Source: CAVVKW01 sp963749035 (GTDB lineage: Bacteria; Verrucomicrobiota; Verrucomicrobiia; Chthoniobacterales; JAATET01). From it: 64,000 nt of DNA. The translations under genes and the position numbers were made by a program. The stretch spans positions 124,001 through 188,000 of the forward strand of contig CAVVKW010000001.1 in assembly GCA_963749035.1 (NCBI GenBank), given 5' to 3'. The notes beneath the pieces were generated by a model. The model was not told the origin of the DNA. It worked only from the letters and a program-made list of their open reading frames with translations, and made no database searches. Position 1 is the first letter of the stretch, and each line of letters starts with the position of its first letter. Positions 8,688 to 17,032 of the stretch are shown piece after piece.

Positions 8688-9200
8688 ATGAAAAACGCCC
8701 TCCCGCTTCTTCTCGCCTCGCTCTTCCTGACCTCCTGCGCGTTCCTGCCAAAATCGGAGGACCGCGAATCCACCGAGGAAGCGGAAGTCACCGAGACCGT
8801 CGAAATTACCGAAGACTCTGACATTACCGAAGAGTCGGACCCGACGCCCGATCCCGAACCCGAATCCGACCCAATCGAGTCCGCCGACCGCCCCAACCCC
8901 GTCGCCGCCTTCTTTCAGAATCTCTTCCCGAAAAAAGAAGCAGTCGCCGAGACGCCAGCCGCCGTTTCGCCGAACTGGATCGGTTCCATCAAAGCCATCA
9001 ACGAGCGAGACGACTGGGTCCTCATCGACTCCCAGCCCTACCAAGGCCTTCCGACCGGCACCGTCCTCACCTCCGTCGGCGCCGACAACGAGACCGGCAG
9101 CGTCCGCGTCTCCGACGACCGCAACCCGCCCTTCTTCGTCGCGGACGTCGTGAGCGGCCGACCCGGTCCCGGCGACCGCGTTTACGATCCCTCCCGGTGA
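8688..9200 (+). CDS. Small acidic lipoprotein, unknown function
   Basis: From the ATG at 8688 the product has 170 residues and begins with a lipoprotein signal: MKNALPLLLASLFLTSC, with the lipobox LTSC. An upstream in-frame start at 8577 would put 37 unlikely residues before the signal, so 8688 is preferred. Residues of about 20-65 are a strongly acidic Glu/Asp/Thr/Pro tract. The last 75 residues form a small domain (WIGSIKAINERDDWVLI, FFVADVVSGRPGPGDRVY) resembling an OB- or SH3-like fold, without a family I recognise. Its stop overlaps the GTG start of moeA by four bases, so the two are translationally coupled. Confidence 0.75.
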   Translation: MKNALPLLLASLFLTSCAFLPKSEDRESTEEAEVTETVEITEDSDITEESDPTPDPEPESDPIESADRPNPVAAFFQNLFPKKEAVAETPAAVSPNWIGSIKAINERDDWVLIDSQPYQGLPTGTVLTSVGADNETGSVRVSDDRNPPFFVADVVSGRPGPGDRVYDPSR

Positions 9201-10402
9201 TCTCCGAAGCCGACGCACTCGACCACATCCTCGGCGCGACGGCCCCGCCCTCGCGTCCACCCGAGTCGCTTCCCCTCCTCGCGGCCCGGCAGCGCTACGC
9301 CGCGACCACCCTCACCGCTCCCGTCCCGCTTCCCCGGTTCGACCAATCCGCGATGGACGGCTACGCCCTCCGTTCCGCCGACGCCACGACCACCACCAAG
9401 TTCCGCGTCGTCGGCGAACAACCCGCCGGCCCCGACCGCCGACTCACCATCTCCCCCGGCACCGCCATTCGCATCTTTACCGGCGCACCCCTACCTGCCG
9501 ACGCCGATTGCGTCATCAGGCAGGAAGACGTCACCCGCTCCGGCAACGAAATCACCCTCAACGAACCACCCGCCCCCGGCGAATTCATCCGCCGCGCCGG
9601 CGCCGATCTCTGCCGCCACCAAACCATCCTCTCCCCCGGCGAACCCATCACCCCCACCCGCATCGCCCTCTTCGCCGCCCTCGGCATCAGCGACGTCTCC
9701 GTCCATTCCCTCCCCACCATCGGCCTCATCTCCACCGGCGACGAGATCAAATCCAAAATCCGAAATCCAAAATCCGAAATTCAAGATGGCGAGATCCTCG
9801 ACAGCAACACCCCACTCCTAGTCGCCGTCCTAGCCGCCGCCGGATTCCCCGTCACCACGACGACCCACGCCGACGACACCCCCACCGCACTCGCCGCCGC
9901 CCTCGACTCCACCGTCGGCTGCGATGCCGTCATCCTCACCGGCGGAGTGTCCGTCGGGGAACACGACCACGTCCGAGCCACCCTTCGCGACCGCGGCACC
10001 CGCACCGACCTCTGGCGGATTGCCGTCAAACCAGGAAAGCCATTTCTCTTTGCCCGCTCTCCCACAACCACCTACTTCGGCCTCCCCGGCAATCCCGTCT
10101 CCACCTTCGTCACCGCCCTTCTCTTCGTTCTCCCGGGCCTGCGCCGCCTCGCCGGTGCCAGTCCCGGTCACTCTCGGAACCTCTTCACCTCCCTCCCCAC
10201 CGCCACCGAGATCACCAACCCCGGCGACCGGCCCCATTACCTCCGCGGCACCATCGACGTCGGCAATTTTCACCCCGCGCCCCTGCAGGAATCCCACGCC
10301 CTCGCGTCGCTCGCCCGTTCAAATGCACTCCTCCGCGTCGCACCCAGCACCACCCTGCCACCGGGCTCCCATGCCCCTTGTATCATCCTTCCGGGATTTT
10401 AA
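9197..10402 (+). CDS. moeA: Molybdopterin molybdenumtransferase
   Basis: Inserts molybdate into adenylylated molybdopterin in molybdenum cofactor synthesis. The 401 residues show the MoeA landmarks in order: PRFDQSAMDGYALRS near residue 45, ISTGDEI near 178, DSNTPLL near 200, LTGGVSVGEHDHVRATL near 250, and KPGKPFLFA followed by GLPGNPVSTFVTALLF near 295. The start is the GTG overlapping the previous stop. Between STGDEI and GEILDSNTP there is an in-frame dispersed repeat, in a loop that varies in length in the family. No other Moco gene is nearby. Confidence 0.95.
   Translation: MISEADALDHILGATAPPSRPPESLPLLAARQRYAATTLTAPVPLPRFDQSAMDGYALRSADATTTTKFRVVGEQPAGPDRRLTISPGTAIRIFTGAPLPADADCVIRQEDVTRSGNEITLNEPPAPGEFIRRAGADLCRHQTILSPGEPITPTRIALFAALGISDVSVHSLPTIGLISTGDEIKSKIRNPKSEIQDGEILDSNTPLLVAVLAAAGFPVTTTTHADDTPTALAAALDSTVGCDAVILTGGVSVGEHDHVRATLRDRGTRTDLWRIAVKPGKPFLFARSPTTTYFGLPGNPVSTFVTALLFVLPGLRRLAGASPGHSRNLFTSLPTATEITNPGDRPHYLRGTIDVGNFHPAPLQESHALASLARSNALLRVAPSTTLPPGSHAPCIILPGF
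9747..9785. repeat. In-frame AAATCCAAAATCCGAAAT-family repeat inside moeA
   Basis: Tandem AAATCCAAAATCCG units encode KSKIRNPKSEIQD between two conserved MoeA motifs. The AT-rich unit contrasts sharply with the GC-rich gene around it and is nearly identical to the intergenic copy at 4904-4940. Confidence 0.78.
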
Positions 10403-10446
10403 TCCTTTACCCGCCGGAAGCCTAAACTTAATCAGCTTAACTATTC

Positions 10447-10920
10447 GTGACTGAGACAGCGGCAGAACCTCTATCACCCGAAGGGCGCAAGCAACTGGCC
10501 GACATGATCGTCGGGATGCAGCGAGCCCTCCTTCTCCGGATCTCGAACGAGATCTCTCCCGGCTCCGTTTCGTTTCCGCAATACGTTCTCCTTGGGCACA
10601 TTAACTCACTCGGACCCCGTAGCATGAGCGAGATCGCCGAGGCCATGTCCCACACGACCGCCGCCGCCACCGGGCTCGTCGATCGCCTCGCCAAAATCGG
10701 TTACGTCACGCGCCACCCCTCCCCCGACGACCGTCGTAAAGTCCTCGTCGCCATCACGGACAAAGGCGTCGCGCTCGTCGACCGCATCCGCCACGACATC
10801 TTCGAAGCGGTCGACCGCGTGATGGAGACCCTTACGCCGACCGAACAGCACATGTGGCTCCAAATTTACACGAAGGTCTTCGACTACTGCCGCAACAGCT
10901 CCGCTGACGAAAATCAATGA
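10447..10920 (+). CDS. MarR-family transcriptional regulator
   Basis: A 157-residue winged-helix repressor of the MarR type. The DNA-binding region is seen as MSEIAEAMSHTTAAATGLVDRLAKIGYVTR in two halves of the usual length, followed by the wing RHPSPDDRRKVLVAIT near residue 100, a hallmark of the family. The GTG at 10447 gives a normal N-terminus. It overlaps the following TolC-like gene by four bases (ATGA), so it probably controls its own operon and that efflux component in response to a small phenolic or drug ligand. Confidence 0.92.
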   Translation: MTETAAEPLSPEGRKQLADMIVGMQRALLLRISNEISPGSVSFPQYVLLGHINSLGPRSMSEIAEAMSHTTAAATGLVDRLAKIGYVTRHPSPDDRRKVLVAITDKGVALVDRIRHDIFEAVDRVMETLTPTEQHMWLQIYTKVFDYCRNSSADENQ

Positions 10921-12911
10921 TCCACCGCCTCCTCGCCTTCGCGACCCTCCCACTCTTCACCTTAGCCAGCCTCAAGGCGCAAACGCCGACCCCGACCCCC
11001 GTTCCGACCCCGTCGCCCACTCCCGACGCACTCCCCGTCGACCCTCTGCCCACCCCGGCCGCCACGCCCACCCCCACGCCGGCCCCGGTCGTTGCAGACG
11101 CCGACGGAAACATCATTGCTGATCCAACTCCCGACCCTGATCTAAACCTCGCGTCCGACGACGAGCTCTCCCTGCCGGCCGATTTCGCCGATCCGGGCGA
11201 CCCGCCCCCCTACGTCCCCAACATCGAACCGAATCTGAACGAGATCGCGCCCAGTCCCGCCACCATCCGGCGAATGAACGACGAGGCGATCGCCAAAATC
11301 AACGCCTTCGCCCAGAGCCAGCGCAATCCGAGCGTTCCCAATCTCACGCTCGACGAAGCCATCCAGACCGCCCTCAAGCAAAATCCAGACATCCTCAACG
11401 CCATTCAGCAAATCCGCCTTACCCGTGGTCAGGTGATCGAGGTCCAAGCCCAGGCCCTCCCGCAACTCGGTGTCACCGCTGCCTACACGCAGCAACAGCG
11501 CACCCTCGTCGATCCGAAACAACCCAGCCGAGGCGGCGGCGGGCTGGATTCCGCGACCCTCACGCTCCCCGACGGCCAGCAGGCGACCCTGGATTTCGGC
11601 GACGGCGGCGACGGTGGTTTCGATTTTTACGTCAACGACAAAAGCTACGACATCCAGCTCCAGGCTAGCCAACTCATCTACAATGGCGGCGGCACCCTCG
11701 CCGGAATCCGCTCCGCGAAATTCGTCGAAGACAGCGCCTACTTTTCCCTCCGCCAAACGATCGACCAAACCATCTCGTCGGTAAAAACCGCCTTCTATCA
11801 GGTCATCCTGAACCGAGCCCTCGTCGTCGCCCAACAGCAAAGCGTCAACCTCCTCGAGGAACAGCTCGTCGATCAGCAAAACCGCTTCGAAGCCGGGACA
11901 ATCCCACGCTTCAACGTCCTTCAAGCCGAAGTCGCTCTCTCCAACGCCAAACCGCCCCTCATCCAGGCGCTGAACAACCTCCGCATCGCCCAATACCAGC
12001 TCGTCGTCCTCCTCGGCGTCGACTACTCAGCCGCCAACCCCAGCGAAGTTCCCTTCAACGTCATGGGCGCCCTCCCCTTCCGCCCCCGCGCCATCAACGC
12101 CGACGAATCCATCCGCGTCGCCATCGAGCGCAGCCCCCTCCTCAAAGCCCAACGCCGCAACATTCTCGCCCAGGCTCAGAACGTCAAAGTCGCCTTCTCC
12201 GGGTATTATCCGACCCTCGAAGCGACCGGGGGTTACATCGTCAGAAACAACACCGCCTTCCAGAATCTTGGCGAGATCACCCAGGGTTGGACCGCCGGCA
12301 TCCAAGGTTCGTGGGCCATCTTCGACGGCTTCGAGACGGCCGGCCAGACCGCCCAGGCCCGCGCGGCACTCGAGCAGGCCGCCATCGCCTACGATAACTC
12401 CGTCCGCCAAGTCATTCTCGACGTTCAACAAGCCATCTCGAATCTTCAAACCGCCCGCGAAACGCTCGAGAGCCAGCAACAGAACGTCGTCCAAGGCACC
12501 GAAGCCCTTCGCCTCTCGCAGGAGCGCCTCGACGCTGGCGCCGGCACTCAGCTCGACGTTCTCAACGCCCAGGTCGCCCTCCTCCAAGCGCAGACCACCG
12601 TCCTCCAGGCCCGCTACGACTACCTCGCCGCGCTCGCCCAATACGATCTCGCCCTCTCACTCGACGCCCAGTATGCCGAGTTTTTCGACGACCCGCTCGC
12701 GCGGAACGAACGCGTCAAGTTCGAAACCATCACCGAACCGACCGCCCCCCAACCTTCCCTTCCCGAAGGCTACGACGAGTCCGATCCGATCAAAGGGCTT
12801 GCCGCCAATGCCCCCGGCGCGACGCCGACGCCGATCCCGAAAACCATCGTCATCGAGCCTCCGCCCAAACGTTCCCGCGGCGGCAAAGCTTTCGTTCCCG
12901 GTCGCCGGTAA
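10917..12911 (+). CDS. TolC-family outer membrane efflux protein
   Basis: A 664-residue outer-membrane channel component. It has a signal peptide (LLAFATLPLFTLASLKA), a 50-residue Pro/Thr linker, then the TolC domain starting near residue 135 with LTLDEAIQTALKQNPDILNA. The domain shows the two-fold repeat of long alpha-helical hairpins rich in Gln/Ala (AQQQSVNLLEEQLVDQQNRF and RLSQERLDAGAGTQLDVLNA). The C-terminus carries a Pro-rich and basic tail that is not usual for TolC. It is coupled to marR, but no inner-membrane pump or adaptor gene follows, so its partner must be elsewhere. Confidence 0.92.
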   Translation: MIHRLLAFATLPLFTLASLKAQTPTPTPVPTPSPTPDALPVDPLPTPAATPTPTPAPVVADADGNIIADPTPDPDLNLASDDELSLPADFADPGDPPPYVPNIEPNLNEIAPSPATIRRMNDEAIAKINAFAQSQRNPSVPNLTLDEAIQTALKQNPDILNAIQQIRLTRGQVIEVQAQALPQLGVTAAYTQQQRTLVDPKQPSRGGGGLDSATLTLPDGQQATLDFGDGGDGGFDFYVNDKSYDIQLQASQLIYNGGGTLAGIRSAKFVEDSAYFSLRQTIDQTISSVKTAFYQVILNRALVVAQQQSVNLLEEQLVDQQNRFEAGTIPRFNVLQAEVALSNAKPPLIQALNNLRIAQYQLVVLLGVDYSAANPSEVPFNVMGALPFRPRAINADESIRVAIERSPLLKAQRRNILAQAQNVKVAFSGYYPTLEATGGYIVRNNTAFQNLGEITQGWTAGIQGSWAIFDGFETAGQTAQARAALEQAAIAYDNSVRQVILDVQQAISNLQTARETLESQQQNVVQGTEALRLSQERLDAGAGTQLDVLNAQVALLQAQTTVLQARYDYLAALAQYDLALSLDAQYAEFFDDPLARNERVKFETITEPTAPQPSLPEGYDESDPIKGLAANAPGATPTPIPKTIVIEPPPKRSRGGKAFVPGRR

Positions 12912-12921
12912 CCCCCGTTTC

Positions 12922-13575
12922 GTGTCCGCCATTCAGTTCATCCCTGCCCTCGACGCGCTCGGCTTTTGCCGGTCAGCCTTCCTGACCCGCGTCCCCGGCA
13001 TCGACTGCCAGACCGATCGCGAAACCGCCCTCATCCGTCTGCGCCAAGCCCACGCCGCCCTGCTCGATCAAGCCGGCTTTTCACCCCCCGTGATCGCCGA
13101 GCAGGTGCACGGCAACGAAATTGCCGTCCTCACCAAACGACCCGACTCGACGATCCCCACCGTCGACGCACTCGCCACCTCCACCCCCGGCCTCTGCCTC
13201 GGCATCTACGTCGCCGATTGCGCGGCGGTCTATTTCGCCGACCCGGTCCGCCGCGTGATCGCCCTCGCTCATTCCGGCAAGAAGGGGACCGAACTCAGCA
13301 TTGTCCCCCGCACCATCGAAACGCTCCGCGAAAACTTTGGCTCCCAGCCGACTGACCTCACCGTTGTCGTCAGCCCCTGCATTCGTCCGCCCGACTACGA
13401 GATCGACTTCGCCGCGACCATTGCCGACCAGGCAAAATCCGCCGGCGTCACCAACTTCCACGACCCCGGCGAAAACACCGCCGCCGACCTCGAGAAGTTT
13501 TACTCCTACCGCGTCGAAAAAGGGCAAACCGGCCGACTCTTCGCCGTCCTCGAAATCCTGAAACCCGGAACCTAA
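12922..13575 (+). CDS. pgeF: Purine nucleoside phosphorylase/multicopper-oxidase-like PgeF (YfiH, laccase domain)
   Basis: A 217-residue member of the YfiH/DUF152 family, proteins with purine nucleoside phosphorylase and adenosine deaminase activity and a proposed role in peptidoglycan quality control. The Zn-site residues are visible as the His of EQVHGNE near residue 58, the Cys of VADCAAVYF near 101 and the His of ALAHSGKKG near 118. The last motif is usually AHAGWRG, so the tryptophan and arginine are replaced here. The start is a GTG eleven bases after the TolC-like stop. The product is somewhat shorter than the usual 240 residues. Confidence 0.82.
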   Translation: MSAIQFIPALDALGFCRSAFLTRVPGIDCQTDRETALIRLRQAHAALLDQAGFSPPVIAEQVHGNEIAVLTKRPDSTIPTVDALATSTPGLCLGIYVADCAAVYFADPVRRVIALAHSGKKGTELSIVPRTIETLRENFGSQPTDLTVVVSPCIRPPDYEIDFAATIADQAKSAGVTNFHDPGENTAADLEKFYSYRVEKGQTGRLFAVLEILKPGT

Positions 13576-13623
13576 GTCCTGAAAACTCCGCCCCGTTCCT
13601 TCGATCCACGGGAGCCTGAGTGG

Positions 13624-14298
13624 ATGGACGTCCCCCAGCCCGACTCCCCCGCCCTCCGGCGCGACCTCACGAACCTCGCGACCCTCAATCGCCTCTTCGG
13701 GAGTTACTCTCTCATCCTCCGGCACATCCAGCCCTGGCTCCATGCCGCACCGCTTGATCGACCGATCCGCCTCCTCGACTTCGCCACCGCCTCCGGTGAC
13801 ATTCCCCGATTGCTCGTCGACGCCGCTCGATCCCGAGGCATCAATCTGCAAATCGACGCCATCGACCAGCAAGCCTCCACCATCGCCATCGCCCGCGAGC
13901 TGTCCGCCGACTACCCCGAGATCACCTACCACGAAGGGGACATCCTCACCTTCGGCACCGGCGAGACCTGGGATATCGTCCACTGCTCCCTCGCGATTCA
14001 CCACTTCAGCGAACCCGACGCGATCACCGTCCTTCGACAGGTCCGAGAGCTCTCCTCCCGCCACGCCCTCGCCGCCGACCTCCGTCGCTCCCCTCTCGGC
14101 ACGTTCGGCGTCGATCTTCTCACCGCCGTTTGGATGCGCGAACCCATGACCCGCAACGACGCCCGCGCGTCCGTCCGCCGCGCCTTCACGTTCGAAGAAA
14201 TGGCCGCCCTCGCCCGATCCGCGGGCTGGACCGACTACCACCACGAACGTAACTACGCCTTCCGCCAATCCCTTCGCCTGACTCACGTCGGCAGCTAA
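13624..14298 (+). CDS. Class I SAM-dependent methyltransferase
   Basis: A 224-residue methyltransferase with motif I LLDFATASGDIPRLLVDAA near residue 50, an acidic motif II (IDAIDQQ) near 80 and the post-motif IVHCSLAIHHFSEPDA near 120. The pattern resembles the UbiE-type and small-molecule methyltransferases, but the substrate cannot be told. It lies between pgeF and yicC with short gaps on the same strand. Confidence 0.85.
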   Translation: MDVPQPDSPALRRDLTNLATLNRLFGSYSLILRHIQPWLHAAPLDRPIRLLDFATASGDIPRLLVDAARSRGINLQIDAIDQQASTIAIARELSADYPEITYHEGDILTFGTGETWDIVHCSLAIHHFSEPDAITVLRQVRELSSRHALAADLRRSPLGTFGVDLLTAVWMREPMTRNDARASVRRAFTFEEMAALARSAGWTDYHHERNYAFRQSLRLTHVGS

Positions 14299-14368
14299 AA
14301 GTCCCGTCGCTCGACCATCCGGGATGCCGCAGGCTTCCCCCTCCTCCCAGAATCGCTATGCTCCCCCG

Positions 14369-15232
14369 ATGAAGAGCATGACCGGATACGGGCGCGGCGA
14401 ATCCGCCACCGCCCCGCACCTCACCGTCGAGTGCGCCTCGGTCAACCGCAAGAGCCTCGAAGTCAGCTGCCAAATGCCGCGCGACCTCTCCGCGCTCGAA
14501 CCCAAGATCCGCGACCTCGTTCAATCCCGCTTCGCCCGCGGTCGCGTCAACGTCGTCGTCCTGATCCCCGCGATCGCCAGCGGCCCGGCCACCTCCGTCG
14601 ACCTCGATTTCGCCCGCGATCTCGTTGCCCAGCTCCGCTCCGCCGCCGCCGAACTCGAGCTCTCGTCCGAACCCGACATCAACCGACTTCTCAGCGTCCC
14701 CGGGTTCCTCCGCTCCGCCGACACGCCGACCGATGACGTCTGGCCCGCCCTCCACGAAGCCCTCACCGGCGCCCTCGACGGACTCGCCGAAATGCGCACG
14801 TCCGAAGGCACCGCTCTCCTCGCCGATCTCACCGCCCGCCTCGCGACCGTCGAGCAGCTCCACGCCCAGCTCAGCGAGCAGGCCCCCCGCGTGGTCGTCG
14901 ACTATCGCGACCTCCTGAAGAAGCGCCTCGAGAATGCCGACCTCACCGTCCCGATTGACGAAACCCGCCTCGCATCCGAAATCGCCATTTTCGCCGAACG
15001 CTCCGACGTTTCCGAAGAACTCACCCGCCTCGGCAGTCACTTCGACCAGTTTCGAGAAAAGCTCGCGAGCGAGGAACCCGGCGGACGCGCGCTCGAATTT
15101 CTCACTCAGGAAATCTTCCGCGAACTCAACACCCTCGGTGCCAAAGCCGGCGACAGCACCCTGTCGCGACTCGTGGTCGACGCCAAAGTCGAACTCGATA
15201 AGATGCGCGAACAAATTCTCAATGTTGAATAG
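14369..15232 (+). CDS. yicC: YicC-family endoribonuclease
   Basis: A 287-residue YicC protein; the family has been shown to act as an endoribonuclease in E. coli. The ATG at 14369 gives the invariant start MKSMTGYGRGE; an ATG 45 bases earlier only adds unrelated residues. The family features VECASVNRKSLEV, the DUF1732 C-terminal part with RLGSHFDQFREKL, GRALEFLTQEIFRELNTLGAK and the end VELDKMREQILNVE are all present. It overlaps gmk by 11 bases. The yicC-gmk-coa order is conserved widely, here without rpoZ. Confidence 0.95.
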   Translation: MKSMTGYGRGESATAPHLTVECASVNRKSLEVSCQMPRDLSALEPKIRDLVQSRFARGRVNVVVLIPAIASGPATSVDLDFARDLVAQLRSAAAELELSSEPDINRLLSVPGFLRSADTPTDDVWPALHEALTGALDGLAEMRTSEGTALLADLTARLATVEQLHAQLSEQAPRVVVDYRDLLKKRLENADLTVPIDETRLASEIAIFAERSDVSEELTRLGSHFDQFREKLASEEPGGRALEFLTQEIFRELNTLGAKAGDSTLSRLVVDAKVELDKMREQILNVE

Positions 15233-15851
15233 CTCCTTTACCCGCACCGGCATCCTCTTCGTCCTGTCCGCTCCGTCCGGCGCCGGCAAGACCACCCTCA
15301 CCACCTCCCTCCGGCAGAAGCCCGACTTCGTTTACGCCGTCTCCTGCACCACCCGCCCACCGCGCGCCGGTGAGGTTCCCGGCGAGGACTACATTTTCCT
15401 CACCGAAGAGGACTTCGCTCAACGCGCCGACGCCGGTGAATTTCTCGAGCACGCCGAAGTCCACGGCCGCCGCTACGGCACCCTCAAGGAAACCGTTCTC
15501 ACGCAGCTCCAAGCCGGCGTCGACGTCCTCATCGACATCGACACCGCCGGAGCTGCCAACATCCGCGCCTGCGCCGACCCACTCATTCAAGCCGCCCTCG
15601 CCGACATCTTCATCATGCCCCCCAGCCTCGAGGAACTCGGTCGCCGCCTCGCCAAACGCGGAACGGAAACTCCCGCACAGATCAACGTCCGCCTCACCAA
15701 CGCCGCCGCCGAAATGCGCCACTGGCGTTCCTACCGCTACACTCTCATCAGCGAATCCATGGAAGAAGACATTCAAAAATTCCGCGCCGTCATGCGCGCC
15801 GAACGCTACCTGAGTCGCCGCCTCTCCACCGAGATGCTCTCCGACGATTAA
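15222..15851 (+). CDS. gmk: Guanylate kinase
   Basis: Phosphorylates GMP to GDP with ATP. The 209 residues contain the P-loop SAPSGAGKTTL at residue 13, the GMP-binding segment CTTRPPRAGEVPGEDYIF near 38 and the EFLEHAEVHGRRYGT block near 68. The conserved VLIDIDTAGA near 100 takes the place of the usual VLLEIDVQGA. The start ATG lies inside the end of yicC in another frame, a normal coupling arrangement. Confidence 0.95.
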   Translation: MLNSSFTRTGILFVLSAPSGAGKTTLTTSLRQKPDFVYAVSCTTRPPRAGEVPGEDYIFLTEEDFAQRADAGEFLEHAEVHGRRYGTLKETVLTQLQAGVDVLIDIDTAGAANIRACADPLIQAALADIFIMPPSLEELGRRLAKRGTETPAQINVRLTNAAAEMRHWRSYRYTLISESMEEDIQKFRAVMRAERYLSRRLSTEMLSDD

Positions 15852-15886
15852 AGCGCTTCACCAACCGACATCGATCTCCCCGGTAT

Positions 15887-15923
15887 GAAATCTGCGTCCC
15901 TCTGTTTAATCTGCGGATAAACA
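15887..15923. repeat. CTGCGTCCCTCTGTTTAATCTGCGGA-family dispersed repeat
   Basis: Lies between gmk and coaC and matches the copies at 23949-23985 and 50954-50990 almost base for base. The TTTAATCTGCGG core could supply an AT-rich promoter-like element, but that is only a guess. Confidence 0.7.
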
Positions 15924-15930
15924 TCACCAC

Positions 15931-16491
15931 GTGCCCACAATCATCCTCGGCATCAGCGGCTCCATCGCCGCCTACAAATCAGCGGACCTCGCCAGCCGTC
16001 TCCGAAAGGACGGCCATACCGTCTTTGCGGTGATGACCCGTTCCGCGACCGAATTCATCACTCCGCTGACGCTCAGCACGCTCACCCGTAATCCCGTCAC
16101 GACCTCCGTTTTCGACGAAAAACAGTCGTGGCACCCCGGCCACATCGATCTCGCCGATCGCGCCGACCTCCTGCTCATCGCGCCAGCCACCGCCAACGTT
16201 CTGGCCAAAATCGCCCACGGCATTGCCGACGATGCGCTGACTTCCATCGCACTCGCCACCCGCGCCCCATTGGTAATCGCTCCCGCCATGAACGGCAAAA
16301 TGTGGGAACACCCCGCCACCCAAACCAACGTCCGCACGCTCAAAGACCGCGGCGCCCACTTCATCGGACCAGAAAGCGGGATGCTCGCCTGCGGTTACGA
16401 AGGACTCGGTCGGCTGTGGCCGGTCGATGACATCGCCGCTCAGATCGCCGCATTCGCCCACGCGCCGGATGTCAATTCAAAAAACGATTGA
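15931..16491 (+). CDS. coaC: Phosphopantothenoylcysteine decarboxylase (stand-alone CoaC)
   Basis: Flavoprotein that decarboxylates 4'-phospho-N-pantothenoylcysteine in coenzyme A synthesis. It has 186 residues and only the CoaC half; no CoaB synthetase domain follows. Seen: ILGISGSIAAYKS at the N-terminus, the catalytic-His region HIDLADRADLLLIAPATAN near residue 70, APAMNGKMW near 112, and the substrate-recognition clamp GMLACGYEGLGRL near 150. The start is GTG at 15931. A separate coaB must exist elsewhere if the pathway is complete. Confidence 0.92.
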   Translation: MPTIILGISGSIAAYKSADLASRLRKDGHTVFAVMTRSATEFITPLTLSTLTRNPVTTSVFDEKQSWHPGHIDLADRADLLLIAPATANVLAKIAHGIADDALTSIALATRAPLVIAPAMNGKMWEHPATQTNVRTLKDRGAHFIGPESGMLACGYEGLGRLWPVDDIAAQIAAFAHAPDVNSKND

Positions 16492-16509
16492 CGGGCCGAC
16501 GACCAATAC

Positions 16510-16550
16510 TTATTCACAACGGAACGTGAGTTATTCACAAGATTTTCACA
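16510..16550. promoter_or_regulatory. Two perfect DnaA-box sequences upstream of the histone-like gene
   Basis: TTATTCACA occurs at 16510-16518 and again at 16531-16539, 21 bases apart, and a weaker TTTTCACA follows at 16543-16550. The consensus DnaA box is TTATNCACA, so both are exact matches in the same orientation and on the same helix face. They lie in the coaC to histone-like gap, about 40-75 bases before the start codon. Confidence 0.5.
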
Positions 16551-16586
16551 TTCGTCGCACTTGCGGCGCGAAAGGGGGGATACAGA

Positions 16587-16871
16587 ATGGCAGTAACCAA
16601 GAAGAAAACGACCACCAAGGCAGCTACTAAGAAACCAGCGGCCAAAAAGCCGGCGACCAAAGCCGCGCCAAAAAAAGCACCGGCCAAGAAAGCTGCTCCA
16701 GCGAAAAAGGCCCCTGCAAAAAAGGCGGCACCCGCCAAGAAAGCTCCGTCGGCCAAAAAGCCAGCCGCCAAAAAACCGGCCACCAAGGCCGCACCGAAAA
16801 AGGCCCCCGCTAAAAAAGCCCCGGCCAAGAAACCGGCCGCTAAAAAGCCGGCAGCGAAGAAGAAGAAATAA
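16587..16871 (+). CDS. Lysine/alanine/proline-rich histone H1-like DNA-binding protein
   Basis: A 94-residue protein made almost only of Lys, Ala and Pro in KKAPAKKA/KKPAAKK repeats, like the C-terminal tail of histone H1 and the chlamydial Hc2 type. Such proteins bind and compact DNA without sequence specificity. There is no globular domain. A strong purine-rich ribosome binding site (AAAGGGGGG) precedes the ATG at normal distance. The DNA is itself repetitive, so length is likely to vary between strains. DnaA-box-like sequences sit upstream and hairpins follow. Confidence 0.88.
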   Translation: MAVTKKKTTTKAATKKPAAKKPATKAAPKKAPAKKAAPAKKAPAKKAAPAKKAPSAKKPAAKKPATKAAPKKAPAKKAPAKKPAAKKPAAKKKK

Positions 16872-16880
16872 CGCTCCGCC

Positions 16881-16942
16881 GATTCGGATCGAATCCGAAT
16901 CTTCGCGGACCGAATGGGGGGAAGTCGCACTCCGGCTTCCCC
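16881..16942 (+). terminator. Hairpins downstream of the histone-like gene
   Basis: GATTCGGAT and ATCCGAATC form a nine-pair stem with a three-base loop at 16881-16901. A second stem (GGGGAAG/CTTCCCC, 16917-16942) follows. The first begins ten bases after the stop codon, as expected for a terminator, though the T-run is poor. Confidence 0.5.
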
Positions 16943-17032
16943 TCATTGCGTCCGGAAGCGAGGCCGAGAACCGCACCGGGCAAAGGCAACCGAGCCAGTC
17001 AGCCATCAGACAGCCCCAGTTCCCCTCGGGTT

